DNA from: Nocardia colli
GTDB taxonomy: Bacteria > Actinomycetota > Actinomycetes > Mycobacteriales > Mycobacteriaceae
Direction: 5' to 3'
DNA: 64,000 nt
Assembly: GCF_008704205.1 (NCBI RefSeq)
Contig: NZ_VXLC01000016.1
Coordinates: 1 to 64,000 of the forward strand
Made by a program: the position numbers and the translations under genes. Below, one piece after another: positions 8,297 through 16,226 of the stretch (within the stretch, counting starts at the first letter, position 1; each line of letters starts with the position of its first letter). The notes under the pieces are model-generated. The model was not told the origin of the DNA. It searched no databases and worked only from the letters and a program-made list of their open reading frames with translations.

Positions 8297-9134
8297 GGGT
8301 CAGCCTCTCGACATGTGCTTCGGTCGGGTTGTCCGACAGCGACTCTCGCTCCAGCGACGCCGCGCGCTGGACTTCGCTCTGCAGCAGCGTCCAGATCTCG
8401 TGCCGGTAGTCCCGGAACCGTTCGGAGGACCGGATGTCGCCGCCCGCCTCCCGGTCGATCTCGACGTCGACGACCGCCTTGATCCGCCCGGGCCGCGAGG
8501 TCAGCACCGCGACCCGCTGCCCGAGGTACACCGCCTCATCGATGCCGTGGGTGATGAACAGCACCGTCTTGCCGGTCGCCCGCCAGATGCGTAACAGTTC
8601 GTCCTGCAACGACTCCCGGGTCTGCGCGTCCAGCGCCGCGAACGGCTCGTCCATCAGCAGCACCTCCGGATCGAAGGCGAGGCTGCGCGCGATGGCGACG
8701 CGCTGCTTCATCCCGCCGGACAGCTCGTGCGGGTAGCGATCGCCGAATCCGGTCAGCCCCACCAGCTCCAGGTAGTGCTCGGCGATCGCGCGCCGCTCCT
8801 TGCGGCGTAATCCCTTGGCTTCCAAGCCGAATTCGATATTGCCGCGCGCCGTGCGCCACGGCAGCAGCGCGTACTGCTGGAACACGATGCCGCGGTCGAG
8901 ACCGGGCCCGGTGATCGGCTTTCCGTCCAGCAGGATCTCGCCGGAGGTCGGCTTGCTCAGGCCGCCGAGCAGATCGAGCAACGTCGACTTGCCGGAGCCG
9001 CTGGGTCCGACCAGCACGAGGAACTCACCGTCGCGCAGGTCCAGCGAAACGTCTTGAATGGCAGTGAATTTCTCGTTCGACCCGCGGATGGCGAACTGCT
9101 TGTGCACCCCGGTCAGCGAAAGTTTGGCGCTCAT
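8289..9134 (-). CDS. ssuB: ABC transporter ATPase, SsuB/TauB type
   Basis: The 281-residue ATPase carries Walker A GPSGSGKST at residues 43-51, a Q-loop FQQYALLPWRT, the signature LSGGMKQR, Walker B VLLMDEPFAALD and the switch histidine in FITHGIDEA. Such proteins power import of sulfonates with a membrane SsuC and a lipid-anchored SsuA. The start overlaps the stop of the binding-protein gene (ATGA), and the end overlaps the permease start, so all three subunits are made from one message. It is complete and shows no odd residues. Confidence 0.92.
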   Translation of the reverse strand: MSAKLSLTGVHKQFAIRGSNEKFTAIQDVSLDLRDGEFLVLVGPSGSGKSTLLDLLGGLSKPTSGEILLDGKPITGPGLDRGIVFQQYALLPWRTARGNIEFGLEAKGLRRKERRAIAEHYLELVGLTGFGDRYPHELSGGMKQRVAIARSLAFDPEVLLMDEPFAALDAQTRESLQDELLRIWRATGKTVLFITHGIDEAVYLGQRVAVLTSRPGRIKAVVDVEIDREAGGDIRSSERFRDYRHEIWTLLQSEVQRAASLERESLSDNPTEAHVERLTHV

Positions 9135-10213
9135 TTCGCGGCCACCGCCTCGCCGGTCGGACCGCTCTGCGGGGTGTATGTGCCGTTGGCGTACGGGTTG
9201 TCCTTGTTGGTGAACAGATCGGTGGCCTTCAGCTGGCCTTCCTTCAGCTCACCGTTGCGGACCAGCCAGTCGATCCAGATCTGCAGCTCCTTCTGGTCGA
9301 TCACCGCGCCCGGCACCGGGATTCCGGAGCTCTTCCAGTACTTGATCAGCCCGGTGTTCTCGTTGCGCCCGCGCTTCTCGATGATCGAGGTGAAGCGCGC
9401 TTGCACCTCCTCGCGCGGAGTCACTTGCAGCCACCGGGTCGCGCGGGCGGTGCCCTGCACGAAATCCTTGACCGCGTCCGGGTTCTTGGCGATGAAGTCG
9501 TTACGGAAGACGTAGGTGCCGTAGTCGAAGGTGCCGAACAGGCCCTTGTCGGTGAACAGCGGGTGGATGCCGCCGCGCTCGACCGCGGTCTCACGGAAGA
9601 CGCTGCCCAGCGTGCCGACCTCGATCTGCCCCTTGCGCAACGCGTCCTCGGTGTTCGCCGGCGGCACCACCGTCAGCTCGACCTGCTTGATCTCCTTGTC
9701 GGACAGGCCCTGCTGGTGCAGCCACTCCCGGGTGATGAACTCGTGGTGCGCGCCGAGGGTATTGACGCCGACCTTCTTGCCGATGAGATCGCGAGCGGAA
9801 TTGATGCCGGAATCGTCGCGGACGAAGTAGCCGGTGAACGACTGTTCGTCGGAGCCATAGGAACTGAGCACCGCGGTGACCTTCGCCCCGCCCGCGATCA
9901 GTTTCACCACCGCGCCGTTGAACGCGCTGCCGAATTCCACCTGATTCGTCGCTGCGGCTTGAATATTGGCCGGGCCGCTGGTGGTATCACCTTCCCAGCG
10001 CAGGGAGATCTTGCTGAAATAACCGAGATCCTCGGCCAATTCATAGGGCGAGACCTGACCGGTGGCGCCCTGATAGCGCAGCACGGTCTTGCCGTCGGCG
10101 GTGCTGCCCGGCTCGGACTTGCCGCAGCCTGCGAGCACGGAGACGCTGGTGAGCAGGGTGAGGGCCGCGGCGACCGCGCGGAGGGCGCGCCGTGGGGGAG
10201 TGGAGGTGGGCAT
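9131..10213 (-). CDS. ssuA: Sulfonate/nitrate/taurine-type substrate-binding lipoprotein (SsuA-like)
   Basis: The 360-residue protein begins with a basic stretch and a hydrophobic signal ending in the lipobox LAGC, with C30 as the lipidated cysteine. The mature part follows the NMT1/SsuA fold: VLRYQGATGQVSPYELAEDLGYF near the mature start, GKKVGVNTLGAHHEFITREWL in the middle, and a GTFDYGTYVFRNDF region. It would capture the substrate outside the membrane and deliver it to SsuC. It is the first gene of the operon running to 4134. The 312 bases upstream hold its likely promoter and a candidate IclR site. Confidence 0.85.
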   Translation of the reverse strand: MPTSTPPRRALRAVAAALTLLTSVSVLAGCGKSEPGSTADGKTVLRYQGATGQVSPYELAEDLGYFSKISLRWEGDTTSGPANIQAAATNQVEFGSAFNGAVVKLIAGGAKVTAVLSSYGSDEQSFTGYFVRDDSGINSARDLIGKKVGVNTLGAHHEFITREWLHQQGLSDKEIKQVELTVVPPANTEDALRKGQIEVGTLGSVFRETAVERGGIHPLFTDKGLFGTFDYGTYVFRNDFIAKNPDAVKDFVQGTARATRWLQVTPREEVQARFTSIIEKRGRNENTGLIKYWKSSGIPVPGAVIDQKELQIWIDWLVRNGELKEGQLKATDLFTNKDNPYANGTYTPQSGPTGEAVAAK

Positions 10214-10525
10214 GGTGGAAGTCCTTCGAATAAAAGCGCGTGCGGAAACGAAAACGGCACGGCAACAACAGAAGAGAGATATCGCGGCGAACAGGAATGC
10301 CGGAGTGGGTGAATGCCGGGAACGGCGTCAGTGGCGACAGATCCCGTGCGGCACCCGCATCAGGTCGATCGCGCGGCGGCGAATCAGCGCGGTAGGTATC
10401 AACTCTTCGAGACTTCCGTGAACTGTGGCGGGCGCCGGATTCGGTGCCCGTGGCCTTCTATGGTGTTGCCCGGCGCTGCCGCAGACAACGGCCATTCCAC
10501 ATTGTGAAAACCGCGGTGAGTTTAA
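10214..10525. other. Intergenic region between ssu-like operon and iclR, with candidate operator
   Basis: No gene is seen in these 312 bases. They must contain the promoter for the operon that starts at 10213, unless transcription reads through from iclR. The clearest element is the imperfect palindrome TTCCACATTGTGAAA at 10495-10509, one mismatch from perfect symmetry. This spacing and composition resemble sites bound by IclR-type dimers. It lies about 285 bases from the first operon gene and 17 bases past the iclR stop. No clean -35/-10 pair could be assigned. Confidence 0.4.
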
Positions 10526-11260
10526 TTACGGCGTGTATATCGCCTGGGCGGAGCCGGTTTGCACGACGCCGCCGATGCGCACGGCGATCTGGCGCATCGC
10601 GGGCAGGATCTCCCGCATCAGCTCCTCGTTCAGCCGCGCCGACCGTGCCTGCACGCTCAGCGCGCCCCACACCTGCTTGTCCGCGCCGAACACCGGTACC
10701 GCGACCGATCGGATCGGATCGTCTTCGCCGTCGAACTCCTCGACCGCGAAACCCTTGCGGCGCACCAGATCCAGGTCGGTGGCCAGATAAGGCGCGCTGG
10801 GCAGATGGGCGAGCAGCGCCCGCCCCGACGCGCTCGAGCCCAGCGGTTGCCGCGACCGCGGCAGCTGATGGTTGCAGAACCGCACCGGCGGCCGCGCCTG
10901 CAACACCGTCACCGCGTCCCGGGCATCCGCGACGCTGAGGCTCGTCGTGATCCGGATTCCCGCCGCGAGCGCGTACATATGCGGTGCGGCCGAGTCGATG
11001 CCGAGCCTGGTCAGCGCGGGCCGCGCCAACGTCGCCAGCCCCTGCCCGACCCGATACCGATCGGTCGCCGGATCCTGCTCCAGCAACCGCCCACGCACCA
11101 GCGCCTGCGCCAGCCGATGCGCCGTGCTCACCGGAACTCCCGCTAGATGCGCGAGCTCACTGATGGACAGCTCCGGATCGTCACCTTCGAAGCAGTTCAG
11201 CAAATGCACCGCCCGCTCAACGGCCTGCGACCCCGAACGTGGTTGATCGGCAGTAGCCAT
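10526..11260 (-). CDS. IclR family transcriptional regulator
   Basis: The 244-residue protein has a winged helix-turn-helix at residues 12-70 (SQAVERAVHLLNCFE, then ELSISELAHLAGVPVSTAHR) and a C-terminal GAF-like effector domain with the family pattern DDPIRSVAVPVFG near 195. The start was chosen for AGGAGG just upstream. It is on the same strand as, and directly upstream of, the sulfur operon, and is the obvious candidate to control it in response to an imported small molecule. Whether it activates or represses cannot be told from sequence. Confidence 0.88.
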   Translation of the reverse strand: MATADQPRSGSQAVERAVHLLNCFEGDDPELSISELAHLAGVPVSTAHRLAQALVRGRLLEQDPATDRYRVGQGLATLARPALTRLGIDSAAPHMYALAAGIRITTSLSVADARDAVTVLQARPPVRFCNHQLPRSRQPLGSSASGRALLAHLPSAPYLATDLDLVRRKGFAVEEFDGEDDPIRSVAVPVFGADKQVWGALSVQARSARLNEELMREILPAMRQIAVRIGGVVQTGSAQAIYTP

Positions 11261-11344
11261 AGTGCCCTCCTGGCTGTCCCACTCCAACCAACCCACTCTC
11301 CGCCCGCCCCACCCCTCCGAACAACCCTTCGACGCCGCCTGCGC

Positions 11345-12079
11345 CTAACCCCCCTCGGGCTTCGACCAGATCGAGACGTGTTTGCGGCTTTCGTTGGTGA
11401 ATGGGGTGCGGGTCCAGTCGGACCAGCGGTTGTGTAGGTGCAGGCCGGCTAGCTGGGCCATGAGGTCCAGTTCGGCGGGCCAGACGTAGCGGAAGGGGAT
11501 GGAGCGGTAGTCGCCGCGGCCGTCGGCCACGTCGATGTAGTTCGAGCTCATCTGCTGGGTGGCGACGTCGTAGCGGTCGAAGGCCCAGCGGGTGGGGCCG
11601 TCCTGGAACGGGACCATGGTCTGGCCGGGCGGCAGGCTGCGCAGGTCGGGGACGCCGACCTCGATGACGAAGCAGCCGCCGGGTTCGAGATGCGTTGCGG
11701 CATTGGCGAAACAGGCGACCTGCGCGGCCTGGGTGGTCAGATTCATGATGGTGTTGAAGACCAGGTAGGCGACGGAGAACGTGCCGTCGACGCGGGTCGT
11801 GGCGAAGTCGCCGATGGTCGTGCCGATCGCGGCGGCGTCGGGTTTGGCGCGCAACCGGGTGACCATCGCCGTCGACAGATCGATGCCGTGCACGGATATG
11901 CCGCGGCGGGCCAGCGGTAGGGCGACGCGGCCGGTGCCGATGCCGAATTCCAGAGCGCGGCCGCCATTCGCGAGTTCCGCGAGCAGATCGACCATCGGCC
12001 CGACGACGTCCGGCTCGAACAATTCCGCGTACGACTCGTCGTACTCGGCCGCTACCCGTTCGCCGAAGTGATCGTCCAT
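11345..12079 (-). CDS. Class I SAM-dependent methyltransferase
   Basis: The 244-residue protein begins MDDHFGERVAAEYDESYAEL, a common start for small actinobacterial methyltransferases. The SAM-binding motif I is ALEFGIGTGRVALPLARRG near residues 42-60, with acidic motif II VHGIDLS. After this come the motif IV region FSVAYLVFNTIMNL and LEPGGCFVIEVG. The substrate is unknown. It lies 43 bases downstream of the glycosyltransferase on the same strand, so a joint role in modifying a small molecule is possible. Confidence 0.85.
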   Translation of the reverse strand: MDDHFGERVAAEYDESYAELFEPDVVGPMVDLLAELANGGRALEFGIGTGRVALPLARRGISVHGIDLSTAMVTRLRAKPDAAAIGTTIGDFATTRVDGTFSVAYLVFNTIMNLTTQAAQVACFANAATHLEPGGCFVIEVGVPDLRSLPPGQTMVPFQDGPTRWAFDRYDVATQQMSSNYIDVADGRGDYRSIPFRYVWPAELDLMAQLAGLHLHNRWSDWTRTPFTNESRKHVSIWSKPEGG

Positions 12080-12122
12080 CGCCGGAACGTATCGCGCCGA
12101 ACCCACACGGCGCACCTGCTTT

Positions 12123-13523
12123 TCAGCGGTCGCGGCGCTGCCAGGTCGTCCAGTAGGGGTCCTCGGTCGGCGGAGAGTCGTTGGGCGGCAACACAACCGG
12201 ATCCGGCTCGCCCTGGGTGATCTCCGGCGCGACCTCGTTGGTCGGATAGGGATGCGAGCTGTGCACCGGCGTGACGCCGGTCTTGGCCGCATGCCCCACC
12301 GGGTGCCCGGCGAAATGCTGTTCCAGCAGCTCCGCGCCGCGCAGCGTGCCGCCGGCCGCGGCGAACCCGGCGGCCACCGCGGCCGCACCCGCCCGGCAGG
12401 CCATCGCCTTGTCGATGCCGGTGCGCAGGGCCCGCACGGAGAGCCGCTTCGCCGGCACCCAGCTGCCCGCCTCGTTGCCGACCACCCGCCGCGCGACCTC
12501 GGACTGGCTTCGCCCGAACGGCACCACGCACACCGGAACGCCTGCCGCCAAAGCCTTTTGGGTGATCCCCATGCCGCCGTGCGAGACGACGACGGCGGCC
12601 CGATCGAGCAGCAGCTGGTGCGACAGGAACTCCTCGACCCGCGCGTTCGGCGGAACGGTGAAGGTCGCGGCGTCGATCGCGCCCGCGGTGACCACCGTGT
12701 ACAGCCCGCTGTCGGCCAGCGCGTCCATCGCGGTCTGCGCGAGCCGGCCGTCGTCCTGGAACTCGGTCGAGCAGGTGACCACCGCCAGCGGCCGGTCGAT
12801 CTCGTCGAGCCATGCGGGCGGCTCGTCCTCCGGCGCCCACAGTCCGGGCCCGATCTGCTGCACCGTCAGCGGCCAATCGGTGCGCACATCGTCGAACGGC
12901 GGCGCGGTGAAGTTCAGCGTCAGCGGCGGTTGCCGCAGGTAGTCGACGGCGTTCTCCAGCTGATCGAGTCCGTAGTACTGGCGCATGTGATTGAGCTGCG
13001 GCAGCACCTCGTTCCACCGGCGATCGAGGAACCAGTGCAGGCAGTTGTCGCGGACGCGGCCGATCAGGTCCGCGCGCGGGCGCAGCCCGGGCCCGAACGG
13101 CGGGGCGTCGCGGGACGGAATGGGCAGCAGCATCGAGGCCCACGCCGCCCACGGCAGCCCGCTCGCCGTGGCGAGGATCTGCGCGCCCGGCGCGGTGATG
13201 TCGATCAGCAGCGCGTCCGGTCGCTCGGCGATGATCGCGCTGCGCAGGGCCTGGATCTCGTCCGGGATGCGGGCGACCGACGAGCGGACGGCCGCGCGCA
13301 GCGTGGCGATGCGCGAGGTGGTCGCCCAGTCGTTGAGCCGGTCCTGGGTGAGTGTCGGCGGCAGCGTTCGCGCGGTGATGCCGAACTGCTCCAGCTCCTG
13401 CTCGCTGCCGGGCAGCGTCAGCATGGTCACGTCGTGGCCGCGCGATACCAGCTCCGCCAGCACCGGCGCGACCGGATACAGGTGTCCTTTTGCCGGTGAG
13501 GTGAATGCCAGTATTTTGGTCAT
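12123..13523 (-). CDS. GT1 (UGT/MGT-like) glycosyltransferase
   Basis: The 466-residue protein has a GT-B fold of family 1. The N terminus MTKILAFTSPAKGHLYPVAPV carries the acceptor-side glycine/histidine motif with the probable catalytic base H14. The C-terminal half has the donor-site motif with VVVSHGGMGITQKALAAGVP near residue 345 and PFGRSQSEVARRV. Relatives glycosylate macrolides, flavonoids or other hydrophobic aglycones. The last 60 or so residues are proline-rich and look disordered. The gene is followed by a methyltransferase. The aglycone cannot be predicted. Confidence 0.83.
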   Translation of the reverse strand: MTKILAFTSPAKGHLYPVAPVLAELVSRGHDVTMLTLPGSEQELEQFGITARTLPPTLTQDRLNDWATTSRIATLRAAVRSSVARIPDEIQALRSAIIAERPDALLIDITAPGAQILATASGLPWAAWASMLLPIPSRDAPPFGPGLRPRADLIGRVRDNCLHWFLDRRWNEVLPQLNHMRQYYGLDQLENAVDYLRQPPLTLNFTAPPFDDVRTDWPLTVQQIGPGLWAPEDEPPAWLDEIDRPLAVVTCSTEFQDDGRLAQTAMDALADSGLYTVVTAGAIDAATFTVPPNARVEEFLSHQLLLDRAAVVVSHGGMGITQKALAAGVPVCVVPFGRSQSEVARRVVGNEAGSWVPAKRLSVRALRTGIDKAMACRAGAAAVAAGFAAAGGTLRGAELLEQHFAGHPVGHAAKTGVTPVHSSHPYPTNEVAPEITQGEPDPVVLPPNDSPPTEDPYWTTWQRRDR

Positions 13524-13811
13524 GCTGACAGGCTAACTTGTGGCTAATGATCATGTCTGATGTCTGCCGATTCGTTATCGGCGGCTTATTACTGGCACGG
13601 CATATGGTTGGCCTGCTCGTTGTGCCTGATGTATGCGGATAACCCGAGGAATGCCGCGATGTCCAGTCTGGCGGGCAGGTAAGAATCGAACTCGAGGTTC
13701 GAAAAAGACGCATACGCATAGTTCGCTTCCGGCAAATGGTCAGCTGACTGTGTGGCGCGGCACAGCCCGGAAATTCACTCGCGCCTGCCCGGTCATCCGC
13801 GTCATCCTTGG
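13524..13811. other. AT-richer divergent intergenic region
   Basis: This 288-base gap separates the divergent glycosyltransferase and HAD-like genes and is visibly less GC-rich than its surroundings. It holds a perfect hairpin (TCGAAC, TCGAG, GTTCGA at 13686-13702) that superficially resembles a tRNA T-arm, but no tRNA can be folded around it. Both genes presumably have promoters here. I see no gene. Confidence 0.45.
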
Positions 13812-14339
13812 ATGCAAATGAATACGGATAGACAACATCGACTCGGTGTCGACTTCGGCCGAGTCATCCAGGGGGCGGCTTTGCAAGCCGGGGACGCGGA
13901 CACCGTGTTCCTCGCCGGCGGACTCGACGAGGCCCTGCGCACCCCGCCCAGCCCCGGCGCCTTCGACGTCCTGCCCAGACTGGTCCGGCTCTTCGAGGGC
14001 CGGGCATGGGTGATCTCCAAGTGCGGGGAACGGATCGAACAGCGCACCCGGCAGTGGCTCGACCACCACGACTTCTTCGACCGCACCGGCATCCCGCGCG
14101 AAAACCTGCGCTTCTGCCGCAAGCGCGCGGACAAGGCCGGGCACTGCGCCGAACTCGGCATCACGCACATGATCGACGACCGGATCGACGTGCATCACGC
14201 GCTGCGCGACCTGGTGCCGCACCGCTATCTCTTCGGCGCGCAGCCCGATCCGGTGCCCGACTGGGTGCGCCACGTCCCCACTTGGCGCGACGCGGAGACC
14301 GCCGTCACAGCCACCATCAGGCCGCGGATGGTCGACTGA
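13812..14339 (+). CDS. HAD-like hydrolase-fold protein
   Basis: The 175-residue protein keeps the HAD motifs in altered form. Motif I reads GVDFGRVI, so the usual second aspartate (DxD) is glycine. A middle segment, VISKCGERIEQRTRQWL, resembles motif II. The acidic motif IV is THMIDDRIDVHHAL near residue 117. Loss of the acid/base aspartate suggests it is not a classical phosphatase. The start is uncertain: two in-frame ATGs lie six bases apart (13812 and 13818) and the frame is open further upstream. It precedes the mgtE leader region on the same strand, with no evident link. Confidence 0.65.
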   Translation: MQMNTDRQHRLGVDFGRVIQGAALQAGDADTVFLAGGLDEALRTPPSPGAFDVLPRLVRLFEGRAWVISKCGERIEQRTRQWLDHHDFFDRTGIPRENLRFCRKRADKAGHCAELGITHMIDDRIDVHHALRDLVPHRYLFGAQPDPVPDWVRHVPTWRDAETAVTATIRPRMVD

Positions 14340-14358
14340 CCAAGAAGCCCCGCTGTGG

Positions 14359-14387
14359 TGAACACTTCGCCGAAATGCCTGTATCCT
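14359..14387 (+). promoter_or_regulatory. Candidate promoter for the mgtE leader transcript
   Basis: TGAACA (14359-14364) and TATCCT (14382-14387) are separated by 17 bases and fit a sigma-70-type -35/-10 pair. Transcription would begin near 14394, leaving about 225 bases of leader before mgtE. This is a pattern match only. Confidence 0.4.
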
Positions 14388-14478
14388 GCACAGGGATGCT
14401 TTCGCGTCCGATCAACGTTTCAGTGATGGCGTGGGCTCGACCGGTCTGCGGCAGCGACGAGTAGGAGGTGGGGTTGTC

Positions 14479-14535
14479 ATGCGCAACGAACCTCCCAGTC
14501 GAAGGCCGCGCGGCGTCGCCCCTTCGTATTCCTGA
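14479..14535 (+). CDS. Putative mgtE leader peptide (18 codons)
   Basis: A short reading frame encodes MRNEPPSRRPRGVAPSYS and ends at TGA. It has a strong ribosome-binding site, AGGAGG at 14463-14468, ten bases from the ATG. It lies 84 bases before mgtE. The peptide has an acidic-proline-proline start (NEPP) followed by arginine/proline. This composition recalls the proline-rich MgtL leader of enterobacterial mgtA, where slow or destabilised translation at low Mg2+ opens transcription of the transporter. Between this frame and mgtE there are weak hairpins (ACCG/CGGT at 14555-14569, and GTGAAT/ATTCAC at 14570-14593). Function is inferred from position, ribosome-binding site and composition. 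Confidence 0.5.
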   Translation: MRNEPPSRRPRGVAPSYS

Positions 14536-14619
14536 GTAATCAGCGACGGTGGGGACCGGCGCCCGCGGTGTGAATTTTCGCGCTCCCATTCACGCACGCG
14601 TATTTGCTGAGGACATCCC

Positions 14620-15978
14620 ATGTCGCAGATCATCGAAGTACGTCCGTCGCTGTCCGAATCGCTGCAGGACATCGCCGACTGCCACCGGGTCGACGCCGCG
14701 CTCGCCTGGCTCGACAACCACCCGCCGCACGTCATCGCCGACCAACTCGCCCGGATGGACGCCGTCCAGGCCGGCATGGCGTTCCGGCTGCTGGACAAGG
14801 ACTTGGCGCTGGCGGTCTTCGAAGAACTCGAACCGGTGGACCAGCAGCAGATCCTGCAGGGCCTGCGGGACCAGAGCTTCCGCGACCTGATCGAGGGCAT
14901 GGCCCCCGACGACCGGGCCCGCATGCTGCGCGAAGCGCCCGCGAAGGTCGCCAAGAAGGTGCTCGCCGGGCTGAGCCCGCGCGAACGCCGGATGACCGCC
15001 GCGCTGCTCGGCTACCCGGAGGGTTCGGCGGGCCAGTACATGACCCCCGAGGTCGTCGCGCTGCCGCAGAACCTGACCGTCGCCGAGGCGCTGGCCACGG
15101 TGCGGGCCAAGGGCGCCAACGCCGAAACCGTCTACACGCTGCCGGTAGTCGACGCGGGCCGGCGGCTGACCGGCATCGTCGAACTGCGCGAACTGGTGCT
15201 CAGCAAGCCGGACACGATGATCGCCGAACTGGTCGTCACCGAACCGGTCTGCGCCCGCGCCACCGACTCCGCCGAGAAGGCGGCCCGGCTGATGCGCGAG
15301 ACCAACGACCTCAACATGCCCGTCGTGGACAGCGAGAACCGGCTCGTCGGCCTGCTCACCATCGACGACGCGGTCGAGGTGATCGAGGCCGCGGACAGCG
15401 AGGACGTGGCCAGGCAGGCGGGCTCGGCGCCGTGGGCGGGCCACTACATGGCGGCCGGCGTGTTCCAGCTGGCCCGGTATCGCGCAATGTGGTTGCTGCT
15501 GTTGCTGTTTGCCGCGACCCTGACGGTCAGCGTCACCGACATGTTCGAGGGCACGCTGCAACAGGCCGCGCATCTCGCGCTGTTCATTCCGTTGCTCATC
15601 GGCGCGGGCGGCAACGCGGGCGCGCAGGCCGCGACGTCCTGTGTGCGGGCGCTCGCCGTCGGCGAGGTGCGGGTCACCGACCTGTTCAAGGTGATCTGGC
15701 GCGAGTGCCGGGTCGGCCTGGTGCTCGGATCCATGCTCGCCGCAGCGGGATTGGTGATCGGCGGCCTGTTCGTCGGGCCGCGCGTCGCGGTCGTGGTCGG
15801 CATCACCCTGGTGCTGATCTGCGGCTGGGCCGCCACCATCGGCGGCACCATGCCGTTGCTCGCCAAGAAGCTCCGGATCGATCCCGCGGTCGTGTCCGCG
15901 CCGATGGTCACCACCCTCGTGGATGCCACCGGGCTGATCATCTACTTCACCACCGCGAAGCTGGTTCTCGGCATCTGA
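14620..15978 (+). CDS. mgtE: MgtE family Mg2+ transporter
   Basis: The 452-residue protein has the full MgtE layout. The N-terminal superhelical domain covers about residues 15-130 and the paired CBS domains about 135-255 (with YMTPEVVALPQNLTVAEAL and the second copy at NMPVVDSENRLVGLLTIDD). Five membrane helices occupy 285-452. The pore segment LIGAGGNAGAQAATSCVRAL near residue 327 carries the GGNAG selectivity motif. MgtE is a Mg2+ channel gated by Mg2+ binding to the cytosolic domains. It is followed by a strong hairpin terminator and preceded by a leader that may sense Mg2+ through a small peptide. Confidence 0.95.
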   Translation: MSQIIEVRPSLSESLQDIADCHRVDAALAWLDNHPPHVIADQLARMDAVQAGMAFRLLDKDLALAVFEELEPVDQQQILQGLRDQSFRDLIEGMAPDDRARMLREAPAKVAKKVLAGLSPRERRMTAALLGYPEGSAGQYMTPEVVALPQNLTVAEALATVRAKGANAETVYTLPVVDAGRRLTGIVELRELVLSKPDTMIAELVVTEPVCARATDSAEKAARLMRETNDLNMPVVDSENRLVGLLTIDDAVEVIEAADSEDVARQAGSAPWAGHYMAAGVFQLARYRAMWLLLLLFAATLTVSVTDMFEGTLQQAAHLALFIPLLIGAGGNAGAQAATSCVRALAVGEVRVTDLFKVIWRECRVGLVLGSMLAAAGLVIGGLFVGPRVAVVVGITLVLICGWAATIGGTMPLLAKKLRIDPAVVSAPMVTTLVDATGLIIYFTTAKLVLGI

Positions 15979-15987
15979 GCCGACGCC

Positions 15988-16024
15988 ACTGCCGCGGCCG
16001 CCCTCCGGGAACGGCCGCGGCAGT
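15988..16024 (+). terminator. Rho-independent-like terminator after mgtE
   Basis: ACTGCCGCGGCCG and CGGCCGCGGCAGT form a perfect 13-bp stem with an 11-base loop, ten bases after the mgtE stop, followed by GCTGTTTA. It isolates mgtE from mraY. Confidence 0.75.
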
Positions 16025-16226
16025 GCTGTTTAGCGGAACTACACGACACCGCATGAATCACTTCGGCTTGCTAACGTCGGGGCAATTCGCGAGGACGATG
16101 GTTGGTTGGTGGATGGGCAGCGGTGCGGACAGACGTCGGGAACAGATCGACCCGGGCAGTGAAAAGGTGCCTGTGCGTTGATGTTTCAATTACCCGACTT
16201 TCCGATGACGGCCGCGTGAGGGGCGA

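Noticed and set aside
13686..13702. T-arm-like hairpin suggesting a tRNA
   Set aside because: The stem resembles GGTTCGA of tRNAs but no acceptor, D or anticodon arms can be formed around it.
14394..14620. M-box (ykoK) riboswitch before mgtE
   Set aside because: The conserved core sequences of the M-box were looked for by eye and not found; the short peptide reading frame fits better.
14604..16181. Long plus-strand frame overlapping mgtE
   Set aside because: It is Arg/Gly-rich, lacks motifs and overlaps the intact mgtE frame.
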